The notes beneath the pieces were generated by a model. It saw only the letters and a program-made list of their open reading frames with translations. It was not told where the DNA came from and ran no database searches. Shown here one piece after another: positions 43,670-52,296 of a stretch of 64,000 nt of DNA (position 1 is its first letter; every line of letters begins with the position of its first letter). A program made the translations under genes and the position numbers. The stretch spans positions 310,001 to 374,000 of the forward strand of contig NZ_JAAXCV010000030.1 of assembly GCF_012911895.1 (NCBI RefSeq), given 5' to 3'. The DNA comes from Bacillus sp. RO3. GTDB taxonomy: Bacteria; Bacillota; Bacilli; Bacillales; Bacillaceae_B.

Positions 43670-43807
43670 ATGACAAAAGGAAATAATAAAAACAAAGGAA
43701 AAAGTGCTAAAAGCGTCAATCCACAAGGTATTTCAAAAGATGCTGAATTCGCCATGGAGCCGAAGAGCACATTAGAAGATGCAGCCAAAAGAAAGAACAC
43801 TAAATAA
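43670..43807 (+). CDS. sspL: Small acid-soluble spore protein SspL-like
   Basis: 45-residue, highly charged protein starting MTKGNNKNKGK and ending EPKSTLEDAAKRKNTK. The VNPQG segment and the P-K-S/T-x-L-E-x-x-A-K-x-x-N-T-K end match SspL, a minor forespore protein. GAAGGAGGGG lies 7-8 bases before the ATG. In B. subtilis sspL is also next to ypcP. It is shorter than usual ORF cut-offs. It is divergent from the YuiD-like gene and ends in a strong terminator. Confidence 0.8.
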   Translation: MTKGNNKNKGKSAKSVNPQGISKDAEFAMEPKSTLEDAAKRKNTK

Positions 43808-43813
43808 CAAAAA

Positions 43814-43845
43814 AGTGTCAGGGTCAAAACGAAAACCCTGACACT
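43814..43845. terminator. Bidirectional intrinsic terminator
   Basis: 11-bp stem AGTGTCAGGGT/ACCCTGACACT with A/T tracts on both sides, between sspL and ypcP. Confidence 0.88.
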
Positions 43846-43854
43846 GCTATGATT

Positions 43855-44754
43855 TTAACTTGAAGCTGCCATTACATTCGATCCTACTAAGAACCTTCTG
43901 AGAACTTTTAATTCCAACTCGTCCACAAGTGAGAGAGTTTCCAATGATACATAATTCCATCTGGCTTCTTCAACGGATACCGATAATGGAACTTCACAAT
44001 GAATTTCAGCCAATTTCCTAGAAACATGAAGCATGTCCAGATCTTCTTCGATTTTTCTACGTTGAGAAGGAGTCAACTCATGCAGGTTAGCAAGAATACC
44101 GGATATATCTCTATACTGTTGAATAAGCTTCAGGGCCGTTTTTTCACCGATCCCTTTTACCCCGGGATACCCGTCACTTGTGTCTCCCATCAGTGCTTTT
44201 ACGTCAATGAATTGCTGAGGAGTAATGCCTCTCTCTTCCACAAAGATGTCTTTCGTATACGTTTGATAGTTCCCAAAGCCTTTCTTCAGGAGCATGATAT
44301 CTATGTTGTCATCAAGCAGCTGCAGTAAGTCCTGGTCACCGCTCAGAACAGAAACTTTACGCTCCGATTGATGGAGCTTCGCCAGGGTTCCGATGCAATC
44401 ATCTGCTTCATAGCCTACAACACCCACATTGTAAAGATCAAAACCTTCTGCCACTTCTTTGGCAAGATCAAATTGAGGAATCAATTCAACCGGAGGAGCA
44501 TTACGGTTCGATTTATAATCATTGAAAACATCGTTTCGGAAAGTCTGACTCCCCATATCCCAACATACGATGATATGTGTAGGCTTCACATGTTCAGTTG
44601 CCATCAATAAATGCTTCATAAAGCCTTGGACACCATTTGTAGGAAGCCCTTTCGAGTTCATCATGAATTGCCCCGTTACTGCTGTTGCAAAAAAAGATCG
44701 AAATAACAACGCCATTCCATCTATTAATAATAAATGCTCATTCTTAGTATTCAC
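43855..44754 (-). CDS. ypcP: 5'-3' exonuclease / flap endonuclease (YpcP)
   Basis: 299 residues, the 5' nuclease domain of DNA polymerase I as a free protein. Metal-binding acids: Asp in LLLIDGMALLFR, GYEADDCIGTLA, VLSGDQDLLQLL, ALMGDTSDGYPGVKGIGEKTA. The H3TH DNA-binding motif follows. GTG 44754 (MNTKNEH) lies 8 bases after AAGGAG. It removes flaps and RNA primers. It is downstream of the sulfurtransferase gene on the same strand. Confidence 0.94.
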   Translation of the reverse strand: MNTKNEHLLLIDGMALLFRSFFATAVTGQFMMNSKGLPTNGVQGFMKHLLMATEHVKPTHIIVCWDMGSQTFRNDVFNDYKSNRNAPPVELIPQFDLAKEVAEGFDLYNVGVVGYEADDCIGTLAKLHQSERKVSVLSGDQDLLQLLDDNIDIMLLKKGFGNYQTYTKDIFVEERGITPQQFIDVKALMGDTSDGYPGVKGIGEKTALKLIQQYRDISGILANLHELTPSQRRKIEEDLDMLHVSRKLAEIHCEVPLSVSVEEARWNYVSLETLSLVDELELKVLRRFLVGSNVMAASS

Positions 44755-44821
44755 TCTATGCACTCCTTATTCTTGATCTTCGTTCAGTCCACTCTATAAA
44801 GTATAACATATACGAATAAAT

Positions 44822-44859
44822 AGCTGATTGGAAAAGTGATGAACCATTTCCAACCAGCT
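44822..44859 (-). terminator. Probable terminator of the dynA-sulfurtransferase transcript
   Basis: AGCTGGTTGGAAA pairs with TTTCCAATCAGCT (one mismatch) across a 12-base loop. The following tract (ATTTATT) is weak, so read-through into ypcP is possible. Confidence 0.55.
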
Positions 44860-44867
44860 ATTCTTCT

Positions 44868-45698
44868 TCATTCTTGATCTACTGTATGATGATCATAAGA
44901 TACCCAATCGCTGTAGCTTCCCACATAAAGTTTCACATTCTTAAATCCCGCTTCCTTGAGAGAAATGAAATTGGGAGTGGCCGTGACTCCTGAACCACAA
45001 TAGACAATCAATGTCTCCATTTTGCCCAGCTGTGTGAACCGATCTTCCTGGCCTTTGCCCTCTAGGAAATACCCGTTCTTTACACCATCGGTCCAAGGAA
45101 GGTTTATTGCACCGGGGATATGGCCGGGTATGCGGTCAATCGGCTCTTCCTTTCCAAGGAACCTTTCTTTGCTTCTGGAATCAATTAACCTTCCCTTTCC
45201 ATTCCCCCTTGAAATACCTCTTACCTCTTCAAGGGAAGCTACAATGGAGTCGTTAAAGCTTGGATCATAGCTTTTAGGATGATACTCAGGTATTGCCGAT
45301 TCCGTGCTACACCCAGCCTGTTTCCATGCTGAGTAACCCCCATTTAAGATATATACCTTCTCATGACCGATGTATTGGAATAACCACCAGCAACGGCCGG
45401 CAAAAGCTCCTTCCTTCTCGTCATACATGACGACCGTTGTCTGGTTATTAATGCCAGCTTCCTCCACTTTTCTTAGAAAGTTCTTCATATTCGGTAGAGG
45501 ATGACGTCCACCATGTCTTTTCACATACCCGGATAGATCCTTTTCGAGATCAAAAAAAACGGCGCCAGGTATGTGATCCTCTTTGTAGCGTTTACGGCCC
45601 TCTTCAGGATCATTCAGAGTAAACCGGCAATCAATCACTCTTAGATTATCTTCACGGATATGCTTCTTGAGCCACTCTATATCAACAATTGCATTCAA
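44868..45698 (-). CDS. Two-domain rhodanese-type sulfurtransferase (SseA family)
   Basis: 276 residues, two rhodanese domains. The N-terminal domain is inactive and the C-terminal has the persulfide cysteine in VYCGSGVTA. This loop is CGSGVT, the form seen in 3-mercaptopyruvate/thiosulfate sulfurtransferases. The TTG at 45698 lies 7 bases after GAGGGA and overlaps the stop of the preceding small gene as TTGA, so the two are translationally coupled. The longer frame to 45755 has no site. Confidence 0.9.
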   Translation of the reverse strand: MNAIVDIEWLKKHIREDNLRVIDCRFTLNDPEEGRKRYKEDHIPGAVFFDLEKDLSGYVKRHGGRHPLPNMKNFLRKVEEAGINNQTTVVMYDEKEGAFAGRCWWLFQYIGHEKVYILNGGYSAWKQAGCSTESAIPEYHPKSYDPSFNDSIVASLEEVRGISRGNGKGRLIDSRSKERFLGKEEPIDRIPGHIPGAINLPWTDGVKNGYFLEGKGQEDRFTQLGKMETLIVYCGSGVTATPNFISLKEAGFKNVKLYVGSYSDWVSYDHHTVDQE

Positions 45699-45877
45699 GA
45701 GATCATCCCTCTCTTTTTCATCAATGTCAGTACTTGCTCCTTTGGTTCCCAACACGAGAATTGATAGGTCGTTTTTGTTTCATATCCCAGACGTGAACAA
45801 AGATAGGAGGTCTTCCCATCTATCTTCACTCCTTTTATGTGGATACACGTAGCACAACAATGATAAGGATTGTCCAA
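45695..45877 (-). CDS. 60-residue Cys-rich protein coupled to the sulfurtransferase
   Basis: Begins at TTG 45877 six bases after AGGTGG. CCATCIHIKG near the N-terminus, CSRLG in the middle and FSCWEP later give five Cys and a His in 60 residues, suggesting a small zinc or persulfide-binding protein. It lies 20 bases after dynA and overlaps the sulfurtransferase start by 4 bases. I do not recognise the family. Confidence 0.75.
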   Translation of the reverse strand: MDNPYHCCATCIHIKGVKIDGKTSYLCSRLGYETKTTYQFSCWEPKEQVLTLMKKRGMIS

Positions 45878-45897
45878 GATTGACCACCTGCTCTCTT

Positions 45898-48800
45898 TTA
45901 AGATTGGATATGCTCAAGCTTCTCCAAATCCTGCTTAAGTTTGTTCAAATCCTGCGTAGCGTCTAAAGCGTCTAAATGGGAATGGATCTGTTCCACGACT
46001 TGACTTACCAGCTCTTCTTTAAGAATTGCGAACTCTCTTTCCAGATATGAAGAACCCCATGCATCAAGACGTTCCCTCTCCTGTTTCAAATAGGCGGCAG
46101 CCGGCTCGGAAAGCAATGCTTCCACTTTTTCCTGCACTATTTTTTTCCCACCTTTTTCAAAGAAATGCTTCGCATTCTTAAAGGATGAAAAGGCCTGTTC
46201 ATATGGACTGATGTCAGTTGGATTAAAACCGTTTTCAAACTCTATTGTACGATCATTCAGGTGATCCAGTGGAGATAAAACAATTTCTCTCTCCACTTGT
46301 TGAATCAACTCTTCAAGTGCCAGCCATTGCTCTTTCAGTTGTTTTTGAATAAATTGCTGAATACGTAGAGATGTGGCTCTCATTTCTTGCGCAAGGTCAA
46401 ATCCGACACTCGTGAGGAATTCCTTCATCCCTTCCTTTATTGCTTGAGAATGGTCGGGGTATTGCAGGAATAGGCCTGAATGAAAGGCTTCCTTAAAGAA
46501 ATCGGATACCCGGAAGAACACTCTTTGCTTGACATAGTAGACCAGCTCCTTTGATTCCTGCTGCATTTCCACTTCAAGAGGTGTACATGATCTCGCATCA
46601 ATCAGCGCGTTAACCTTTCCAAGGGCATCATGTAACTGTTGTTTGCGAACTTGCTTAATCGCTTTATCGCTTGAAGCTGTATGATAAAATTGGTTAAAGC
46701 GCTGAAGTCCCCTTTCCCACTCACTTATAGCAGACTCAATACTCATACTCACTAACTCATTCTGTATAAATGAACGGAATTCCTCCTTAAACGGGTCGAT
46801 TCCTGATCTGTGTGCTTCTGATTCTTTAAGGGCCAGGAGAGAGGATACTCCGAAAATCCTCGGAAAACGGATCCCATATTGATTCAACTGAGATTCCACA
46901 TAGTCCATCACGTCATTTTTCTCTTCCTCATCTTTCGCAAGGTCGATGGCGTTGACGACAAAGAACATTTTATCCAATTCGAATGTGTCTTTCACCCTCC
47001 CCAATTGAATGAGGAACTCCCGGTCAGCCTTGGCAAATGCATGATTGTAATAAGTCACAAAGAGAATGAGATCAGCATTTTTGATGTATTCAAATGCTAC
47101 CCCCGTGTGACGTGCGTTTATAGAATCCGCTCCGGGGGTATCCACCAGAGTGATTCCCTGCCTTGTGATTTCGCAATCGTAATAGAGATCGATGGACTCA
47201 ACAAAACAAGCTTGTGCTTCATTCGCTACGAAACCTTTATATTCTTCCAGGTTTGCTTTCCTTCTCATACCCAAACTGGATTTAAAATCAGGATATCCGT
47301 TATAAAAAGCCTTCAGGAAGGAAAGATGTACATTCTCCTTACCTTTTCCGTCACTCGTTAAGGAAGGTATCAACTCCATTGCTTCATCCAATGTTGATAC
47401 AGTCCGATTAAAAAAGGACAAAGAATGAACGATGTCCTGATACAATTGTTCATAGGTTTTCATTTGTACATGAGCGGTTTCGTGAACTCCATCTTTTGAT
47501 ACCGGATTGATCCGATTGATGGAAGCCGTTGTCGGATTTGGACTTACAGGAAGGACCTTTTTCCCTAAAAGTGCATTGGCAAAAGATGATTTCCCCGCAC
47601 TGAAAGCACCGAATAGAGCGATGGTGAAGGACTGGTTAGACAATCGCTTTTTCTTTCCTTCCAATAGATCTGCGGCTTTGGAGAAGCCCTTGTATCTTCT
47701 GAATACCGCGGTCATCGTATCCAACCGGTGGATAACTTCTTCCAGAGAGGAAGTGTGCTGCTCCCGTTTATGAGGAGTAATCACAGTATCCCTGACAGAA
47801 GAAGTTTTTTCTTTCTGAACCATCTTCATATCGGACGCCAGGGTGTACATGCCATCTCTTTTTTTCCAGCTGTCAATCCATTGGCCGAGAACAGCTTCCG
47901 CCTGTGTTTGATCCACTTTGACGGACATTAATTTACGAAGTCGAAGATTCCTCTCTTCATTTAATGCATTCCACTGATAGATGATGGCTGTTTTCTCTTG
48001 TAATGCTCTAAGTTCTTCCTCTAAATGTTTACGTTCATGTAATGAGGAGCTCCGTATGGAATTCAGTGTCATTTCTATCAAGTCATTTGTATGGTTCCTT
48101 GCTTTTCTCTTAAGTTCTTCTGAAAGATCATTACAATATTGGAGCACATATTCACTGGTTATTCCTGCACCAGGTTTAATTAACTCAACAAGATGAGATT
48201 CCTCCACATCAAGTAATAATTGATCCCACTTTAAACCGTGTTCAGAAGAAGGACTGTACTCTTTTACAATGGTTTTCCCCAGTGTCTTCAAATGCCATTC
48301 TAGTTGAGATTCAATCCTCTTATTGATGTCCTTTTTAAATTCACTGATTCGGATGGCTTTTTCATCTTCCGTTTTCTGTTTTGAAAATAGAAACCCTACT
48401 TTAAAATCCGGTTGTCTGCTCTCGAGGAAGCTTTTTGCTAATTCCCTCGTTTCAAAAGGCATTAAATAGGCATTTTTAAGAATTTCCTTTCTCTCTTCCT
48501 CGAAATGTTCTTTTATTGATTTGACATCATTTTTAGCTAATGCATCGATCAACCTTCTTTCCGTTTCCAGGAGGGACTCTTTACTTGCCCACTCATCCTC
48601 TGTCAGATAAGCCCTTCCTTTCTCCTCTATTTTATCGAGTTCTTCTTCATACCACTTCTCATGTTCAGACCGTAACTGGGAGATAGCCGATTCTGCAGAC
48701 GCTTCGATCAGTTCACTTTTCTGTTTCACCTGTTCTTCTATCAGGGACTGTAGTTTTTCAATATCATTGTGACGGTGATCCGGCTCTTTTAAACTGGTGA

Positions 48801-49518
48801 AATACATACCGTCAGGCACAACGCCCCAAGCGGCGAATGAACTCCTGACACTTTCTTTAAAGTCGCTGAATGCCAATTCTTCGTCCTGATGTTTATCAAT
48901 CTGATTCACGATAAGGTACAGCTTGACACCATGTCGGACCATCTCTTTAGTAAACTCGAAATTCACCTGGGATTGTACATGGTTATAATCCATGACGTAA
49001 TAGACCGAGTCAGCGAGATGAATGGCAGATTCCGTTGACAGTCTGTGTGCATCATCCGTACTGTCTACACCCGGGGTATCCAATACGGATACTCCTTCCG
49101 GCATCTTGCTTTTGCTTCTCCCGATTTCAACAGAATATACTTCCTCACCGTTCTTACAAAAATCCTTAATGGTGGAGAAGTCATAGGGTGCCTCGAAGTA
49201 TACCGGTTGGGAATGGTGATAATGGATCTTGGCGAAATCCTCATTTGCGTGATGCACCTTTACCAGATTTGCACTAGTTGGAATGGGGCTGGACGGAAGG
49301 ATCTCTTCTCCCATCAGGTGATTGATCATCGTTGACTTTCCCGCTGAAAAATGGCCACAAAATGCTAAGATCAGTTCATCTTTGTGTAATTTTTCTGCTA
49401 GCCGTTCTATTTTTGCAGCACGCTCTTCATCACCGTTCTGAAGAAAAGCGTCATGATAGGCTGTAAGTTGATGCAATGTTTTATGTAATTGATCGTTCTT
49501 ATGATTTATCTGGCTCAT
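45898..49518 (-). CDS. dynA: Bacterial dynamin DynA (two-headed)
   Basis: 1206 residues, a fusion of two dynamin modules. Each GTPase head has its own P-loop (GHFSAGKST, ~55-63, and GAFSAGKSS, ~646-654), G3 (DTPGVDS, DTPGADS) and G4-like (NQIDK, NAIDLAKD). Long helical stalk regions follow each head, without a clear transmembrane segment. B. subtilis DynA (YpbR, ~1193 aa) tethers and fuses membranes and protects against membrane stress and phages. AAAGGAAC precedes the ATG. It heads a run continuing with the Cys-rich and sulfurtransferase genes. Confidence 0.96.
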   Translation of the reverse strand: MSQINHKNDQLHKTLHQLTAYHDAFLQNGDEERAAKIERLAEKLHKDELILAFCGHFSAGKSTMINHLMGEEILPSSPIPTSANLVKVHHANEDFAKIHYHHSQPVYFEAPYDFSTIKDFCKNGEEVYSVEIGRSKSKMPEGVSVLDTPGVDSTDDAHRLSTESAIHLADSVYYVMDYNHVQSQVNFEFTKEMVRHGVKLYLIVNQIDKHQDEELAFSDFKESVRSSFAAWGVVPDGMYFTSLKEPDHRHNDIEKLQSLIEEQVKQKSELIEASAESAISQLRSEHEKWYEEELDKIEEKGRAYLTEDEWASKESLLETERRLIDALAKNDVKSIKEHFEEERKEILKNAYLMPFETRELAKSFLESRQPDFKVGFLFSKQKTEDEKAIRISEFKKDINKRIESQLEWHLKTLGKTIVKEYSPSSEHGLKWDQLLLDVEESHLVELIKPGAGITSEYVLQYCNDLSEELKRKARNHTNDLIEMTLNSIRSSSLHERKHLEEELRALQEKTAIIYQWNALNEERNLRLRKLMSVKVDQTQAEAVLGQWIDSWKKRDGMYTLASDMKMVQKEKTSSVRDTVITPHKREQHTSSLEEVIHRLDTMTAVFRRYKGFSKAADLLEGKKKRLSNQSFTIALFGAFSAGKSSFANALLGKKVLPVSPNPTTASINRINPVSKDGVHETAHVQMKTYEQLYQDIVHSLSFFNRTVSTLDEAMELIPSLTSDGKGKENVHLSFLKAFYNGYPDFKSSLGMRRKANLEEYKGFVANEAQACFVESIDLYYDCEITRQGITLVDTPGADSINARHTGVAFEYIKNADLILFVTYYNHAFAKADREFLIQLGRVKDTFELDKMFFVVNAIDLAKDEEEKNDVMDYVESQLNQYGIRFPRIFGVSSLLALKESEAHRSGIDPFKEEFRSFIQNELVSMSIESAISEWERGLQRFNQFYHTASSDKAIKQVRKQQLHDALGKVNALIDARSCTPLEVEMQQESKELVYYVKQRVFFRVSDFFKEAFHSGLFLQYPDHSQAIKEGMKEFLTSVGFDLAQEMRATSLRIQQFIQKQLKEQWLALEELIQQVEREIVLSPLDHLNDRTIEFENGFNPTDISPYEQAFSSFKNAKHFFEKGGKKIVQEKVEALLSEPAAAYLKQERERLDAWGSSYLEREFAILKEELVSQVVEQIHSHLDALDATQDLNKLKQDLEKLEHIQS

Positions 49519-49655
49519 TGAACTAGTTCCTTTCTGTTTTCAGAAAAATGATAACGTTTTTATTTTATCGCATTTGCACCAAGTTCTCTATGAAATGATT
49601 TCAGATTGGGGAAATTCAGGACGGTATCAGTATATGAGAGAGGAAGGAATAGGGG

Positions 49656-49687
49656 AAAAAAAAAGCCCTCTTCAAAGGAAGAGGGCT
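49656..49687 (-). terminator. Terminator of the small Fur-type gene
   Basis: Nine-bp stem AGCCCTCTT/AAGAGGGCT with a 6-base loop and then nine Ts on the minus strand. Confidence 0.92.
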
Positions 49688-49693
49688 ATGTAT

Positions 49694-49858
49694 CTATCGC
49701 GTTGTATCTGTAGCAATCAAGTTTGAATGTACAAAAGGCTTTGTCCGGTATGAAGTTACTTCCTTTGCCTGAGCTGTATCCTTCATCACATTTGATAAAA
49801 CATGCTTCATCATGAAGCTATACGCTACTACAGTAACCAGTATCAAAAACCACACCAT
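49694..49858 (-). CDS. 54-residue single-pass membrane protein
   Basis: GGGTGGAG lies before ATG 49858 (MVWFLILV). One hydrophobic helix (~2-18) is followed by a ~35-residue polar, basic tail. It has its own strong promoter with two Fur-type boxes and its own terminator, so it is a complete regulated unit between bpsB and dynA. I do not recognise the family. The layout resembles small Fur-controlled proteins of Bacillus, but I see no sequence match to FbpA, FbpB or FbpC. Confidence 0.8.
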   Translation of the reverse strand: MVWFLILVTVVAYSFMMKHVLSNVMKDTAQAKEVTSYRTKPFVHSNLIATDTTR

Positions 49859-49888
49859 GTTTTTCTCCACCCTTTGCAAAAAAATAAA

Positions 49889-49944
49889 TGAGAATAATTT
49901 TCATCTTCAATTAGAATCTTACCAAAAACGATAATCATTTTCAA
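49889..49944 (-). promoter_or_regulatory. Promoter with two Fur-type boxes
   Basis: On the minus strand, TTGAAA (49944-49939), 17 bases, TAAGAT (49921-49916) is a good SigA promoter. CGATAATCATTTTCA (49929-49943) and TGAGAATAATTTTCA (49889-49903) each match 13 of 15 positions of the Fur 7-1-7 consensus TGATAATnATTATCA. The first overlaps the -35 and spacer; the second sits just downstream of the expected start point. Confidence 0.75.
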
Positions 49945-49952
49945 TAAGAAAA

Positions 49953-50522
49953 TTACTTTCCTTTTTTGATGATGGGTAACCATCCTTTCGTTTGAAGGTG
50001 AATCCTTTCATAATCAGTTTCACTTCGAAGGGCTTGTTCCTCCAGAGGGATGCGAACAGCGAGGATGAATTGATTCAATAAGGCAAAGATAAAAAGGGTC
50101 CAATAAGCATTGAAAAGTAAGGGAACAATCAAGAACTCCACTGTCACGATAAGATAATTAGGGTGTTTCAAATATTTATAAGGACCCTTTGAGACAGCTT
50201 CCGCTTCCGGAAGCACGATGATCTTGGTGTTCCAATACCTGCCTAAGGAAGACATCACCCATATCCGTCCTAACTGAGTAAGCAGAAAACCAGTTAAAAG
50301 GAGCGGCCAAAAAGGATTGACCCCTTTATGAAAGAATCCCCCTTCAATTAACAGTGAGACAAAAAATGCTATATGGATAGTGACCATCATTTTATAGTGG
50401 GCTTTCCCGTATTCCCTTGCTCCCTGCCTTTTCATCCACTCTTCGTTCGATTTGGCAATGAAGAGTTCCACCAGCCTTTGACATATCAATACAAAGAAAA
50501 ACAGAATAAAATACAGCATCAT
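49953..50522 (-). CDS. bpsB: Isoprenylcysteine-type methyltransferase BpsB (YpbQ)
   Basis: 189-residue integral membrane methyltransferase of the ICMT fold with about five helices. The C-terminal SAM-binding segment HPNYLIVTVEFLIVP and final EEQALRSETDYERI are typical. In B. subtilis BpsB methylates alkylpyrones made by BpsA to methyl ethers. The ATG at 50522 overlaps the bpsA stop as ATGA; ATG 50519 is an alternative. Confidence 0.9.
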   Translation of the reverse strand: MMLYFILFFFVLICQRLVELFIAKSNEEWMKRQGAREYGKAHYKMMVTIHIAFFVSLLIEGGFFHKGVNPFWPLLLTGFLLTQLGRIWVMSSLGRYWNTKIIVLPEAEAVSKGPYKYLKHPNYLIVTVEFLIVPLLFNAYWTLFIFALLNQFILAVRIPLEEQALRSETDYERIHLQTKGWLPIIKKGK

Positions 50523-51589
50523 TCCCACCTCATCAAAAGCAGCTCTGAACTAAATCCCGGTCCTAAGGCAGTGCCCAACCCTATATCCCCAGGGTTACAG
50601 CCTTTATTCAAAAATTCCTTCAGCACATACAAGATGGTGACAGATGACATGTTCCCGTACCTCTTTAACACCTTCATTGATTCGGACATCATCCTTTCAT
50701 CCATCCCTAAAGATTCCTGATACGCTTCTATGACCTTCTTGCCACCCGGATGTGCAACAAAATGCTTAATATCTTGCAGCTGGATACCGTTCTCATTGAT
50801 AAATCCCTCGACATTTGGCCGGAGCCAGTTCTTCACTAGGGTAGGGATATCTTTAGAAAACACAACATACAAACCATTATTCTTCACTTCCCATCCCATT
50901 ACATCCAATGAATCCTGAAGCAGCGTTGATTGAGTGGCAAAAATGGAGGGCAACGGATGGGTGATGCCTGTTAGAATCGGACTTTGATCTCCGCATACGA
51001 CAGCACAAGCGACCCCATCGGCAAAAAGGGACGTACCGATTAAATTGCTCTTGGAGCGGTCCCCATGCTGAAAAGTAAGAGAACAAAGTTCAATGGAAAG
51101 AACGAGGACGTTTGCTTTTGGGAAAGCCAAACAATATTCATAAGCCCTTGAAAGACCACTTGCTCCACCTGCACAACCCAATCCCCAAATCGGGATCCTC
51201 TTTACATGTGAAGAGAAGGGCAGTTGGTTCATGATCCTCGCTTCCAGGCTCGGCGTAGCAAGACCTGAAGTTGAGATGGTGATGATGGCATCGATATCAT
51301 TTAATCCAAGCTGATGACTGGCGAGGCTCTTCTTAACAGCTCTACTCCCTAATTCAACAGCATGATGGATAAATTCTTCATTTTTCTCTTGAAAAGTATG
51401 ATCCTTAGAAAACCAGTCGATATCTTTAACAAAATAACGACTGTCGATTTCACCATTTTCAAATACTGTGAGAAGACGGCCGATATTTTTAAAACTAGTG
51501 GAAAACAATCTTTCTGCAAATGCAGCCGCTTCCTTTTGTGTAATTTTCACAGGGGGGATCTCTGTTTCAACTGAAACGATTTTAGGCAT
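50519..51589 (-). CDS. bpsA: Type III polyketide synthase BpsA
   Basis: 356 residues, chalcone-synthase family. The catalytic triad is recognisable: Cys in GLGCAGGASGL (~139), His in VAHPGGKKV, Asn in KRYGNMSSV. Family members in Bacillus make triketide alkylpyrones from long-chain acyl-CoA and malonyl-CoA. Translationally coupled to bpsB. AAGGAGTG lies 7 bases upstream of the ATG. Confidence 0.93.
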   Translation of the reverse strand: MPKIVSVETEIPPVKITQKEAAAFAERLFSTSFKNIGRLLTVFENGEIDSRYFVKDIDWFSKDHTFQEKNEEFIHHAVELGSRAVKKSLASHQLGLNDIDAIITISTSGLATPSLEARIMNQLPFSSHVKRIPIWGLGCAGGASGLSRAYEYCLAFPKANVLVLSIELCSLTFQHGDRSKSNLIGTSLFADGVACAVVCGDQSPILTGITHPLPSIFATQSTLLQDSLDVMGWEVKNNGLYVVFSKDIPTLVKNWLRPNVEGFINENGIQLQDIKHFVAHPGGKKVIEAYQESLGMDERMMSESMKVLKRYGNMSSVTILYVLKEFLNKGCNPGDIGLGTALGPGFSSELLLMRWE

Positions 51590-51774
51590 TTACACACACT
51601 CCTTACACTTCCATGTATGGGTAGTATTTCCACCAACAGACAAAACATGTATGGTGACCTAAAAATAATATATACAATAAATAGTACTTTAGTATGAAAT
51701 GATTCTTACTAAATCATCCTTTCGTAATGGTAGATATGATATGATAGCAGTGACAATATAGTGGAGGAAGCGAC

Positions 51775-52239
51775 ATGATTTCAATAAAAACAAAAAGTGT
51801 CACAGATATACTGAATAGTTCGATTGAAGCGATTAAAAGCGTTATCCCCCTGAGTATAAAAACAATACAACCCACATTACTGACCGAACCCTTTAGTCAG
51901 AATGGGATTGGGGTACTTATCGGGATTACAGGAGATGTGAAAGTGAGAATGATCATAGACGGTGAACAAGAAAGCTTTCAAGGTCTGGGTGCTTCAATGT
52001 TTGGAATGCCGTTGGAGGGTCCGATGCTGGAATCATTTGCAGGAGAAGTAGGAAATATGATTGCCGGTAATCTCGCAACGATCATAACGAGGGCTGGTTA
52101 TACAGTCGATATCACCCCACCTACGATCATTGTGGGTCAATCAAACATGTACGGGTTCGATAAAGCCTTGAGACTCCCCCTCACACTGGAAAATGTAGGC
52201 AACTTCTCCATCATCCTTATGTTCGAAAAATCACTTTAA
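51775..52239 (+). CDS. cheX: CheX-type chemotaxis phosphatase
   Basis: 154 residues of the CheC/CheX fold with a single E-x-x-N active site in SFAGEVGNMIAGN (~88-100), as in CheX; CheC would have two. It hydrolyses CheY-phosphate. GGAGGAAGC precedes the ATG. It stands alone with its own terminator, away from other che genes. B. subtilis 168 has CheC and FliY instead, as far as I recall. Confidence 0.85.
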   Translation: MISIKTKSVTDILNSSIEAIKSVIPLSIKTIQPTLLTEPFSQNGIGVLIGITGDVKVRMIIDGEQESFQGLGASMFGMPLEGPMLESFAGEVGNMIAGNLATIITRAGYTVDITPPTIIVGQSNMYGFDKALRLPLTLENVGNFSIILMFEKSL

Positions 52240-52245
52240 CATCTA

Positions 52246-52288
52246 AAAAAAAGAGCTGTGCCCATTTTATTGGGAACAGCTCTTTCTT
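52246..52288. terminator. Bidirectional intrinsic terminator
   Basis: 10-bp stem AAAGAGCTGT/ACAGCTCTTT, continued inside by CCCA/TGGG, between cheX and the SDR gene. Confidence 0.85.
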
Positions 52289-52296
52289 TACTAAAA

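Noticed and set aside
46879-47361. 160-codon plus-strand frame opposite dynA
   Set aside because: Antisense shadow of the second GTPase head region of dynA; composition (many Cys, His, Phe) is that of a reversed coding frame.
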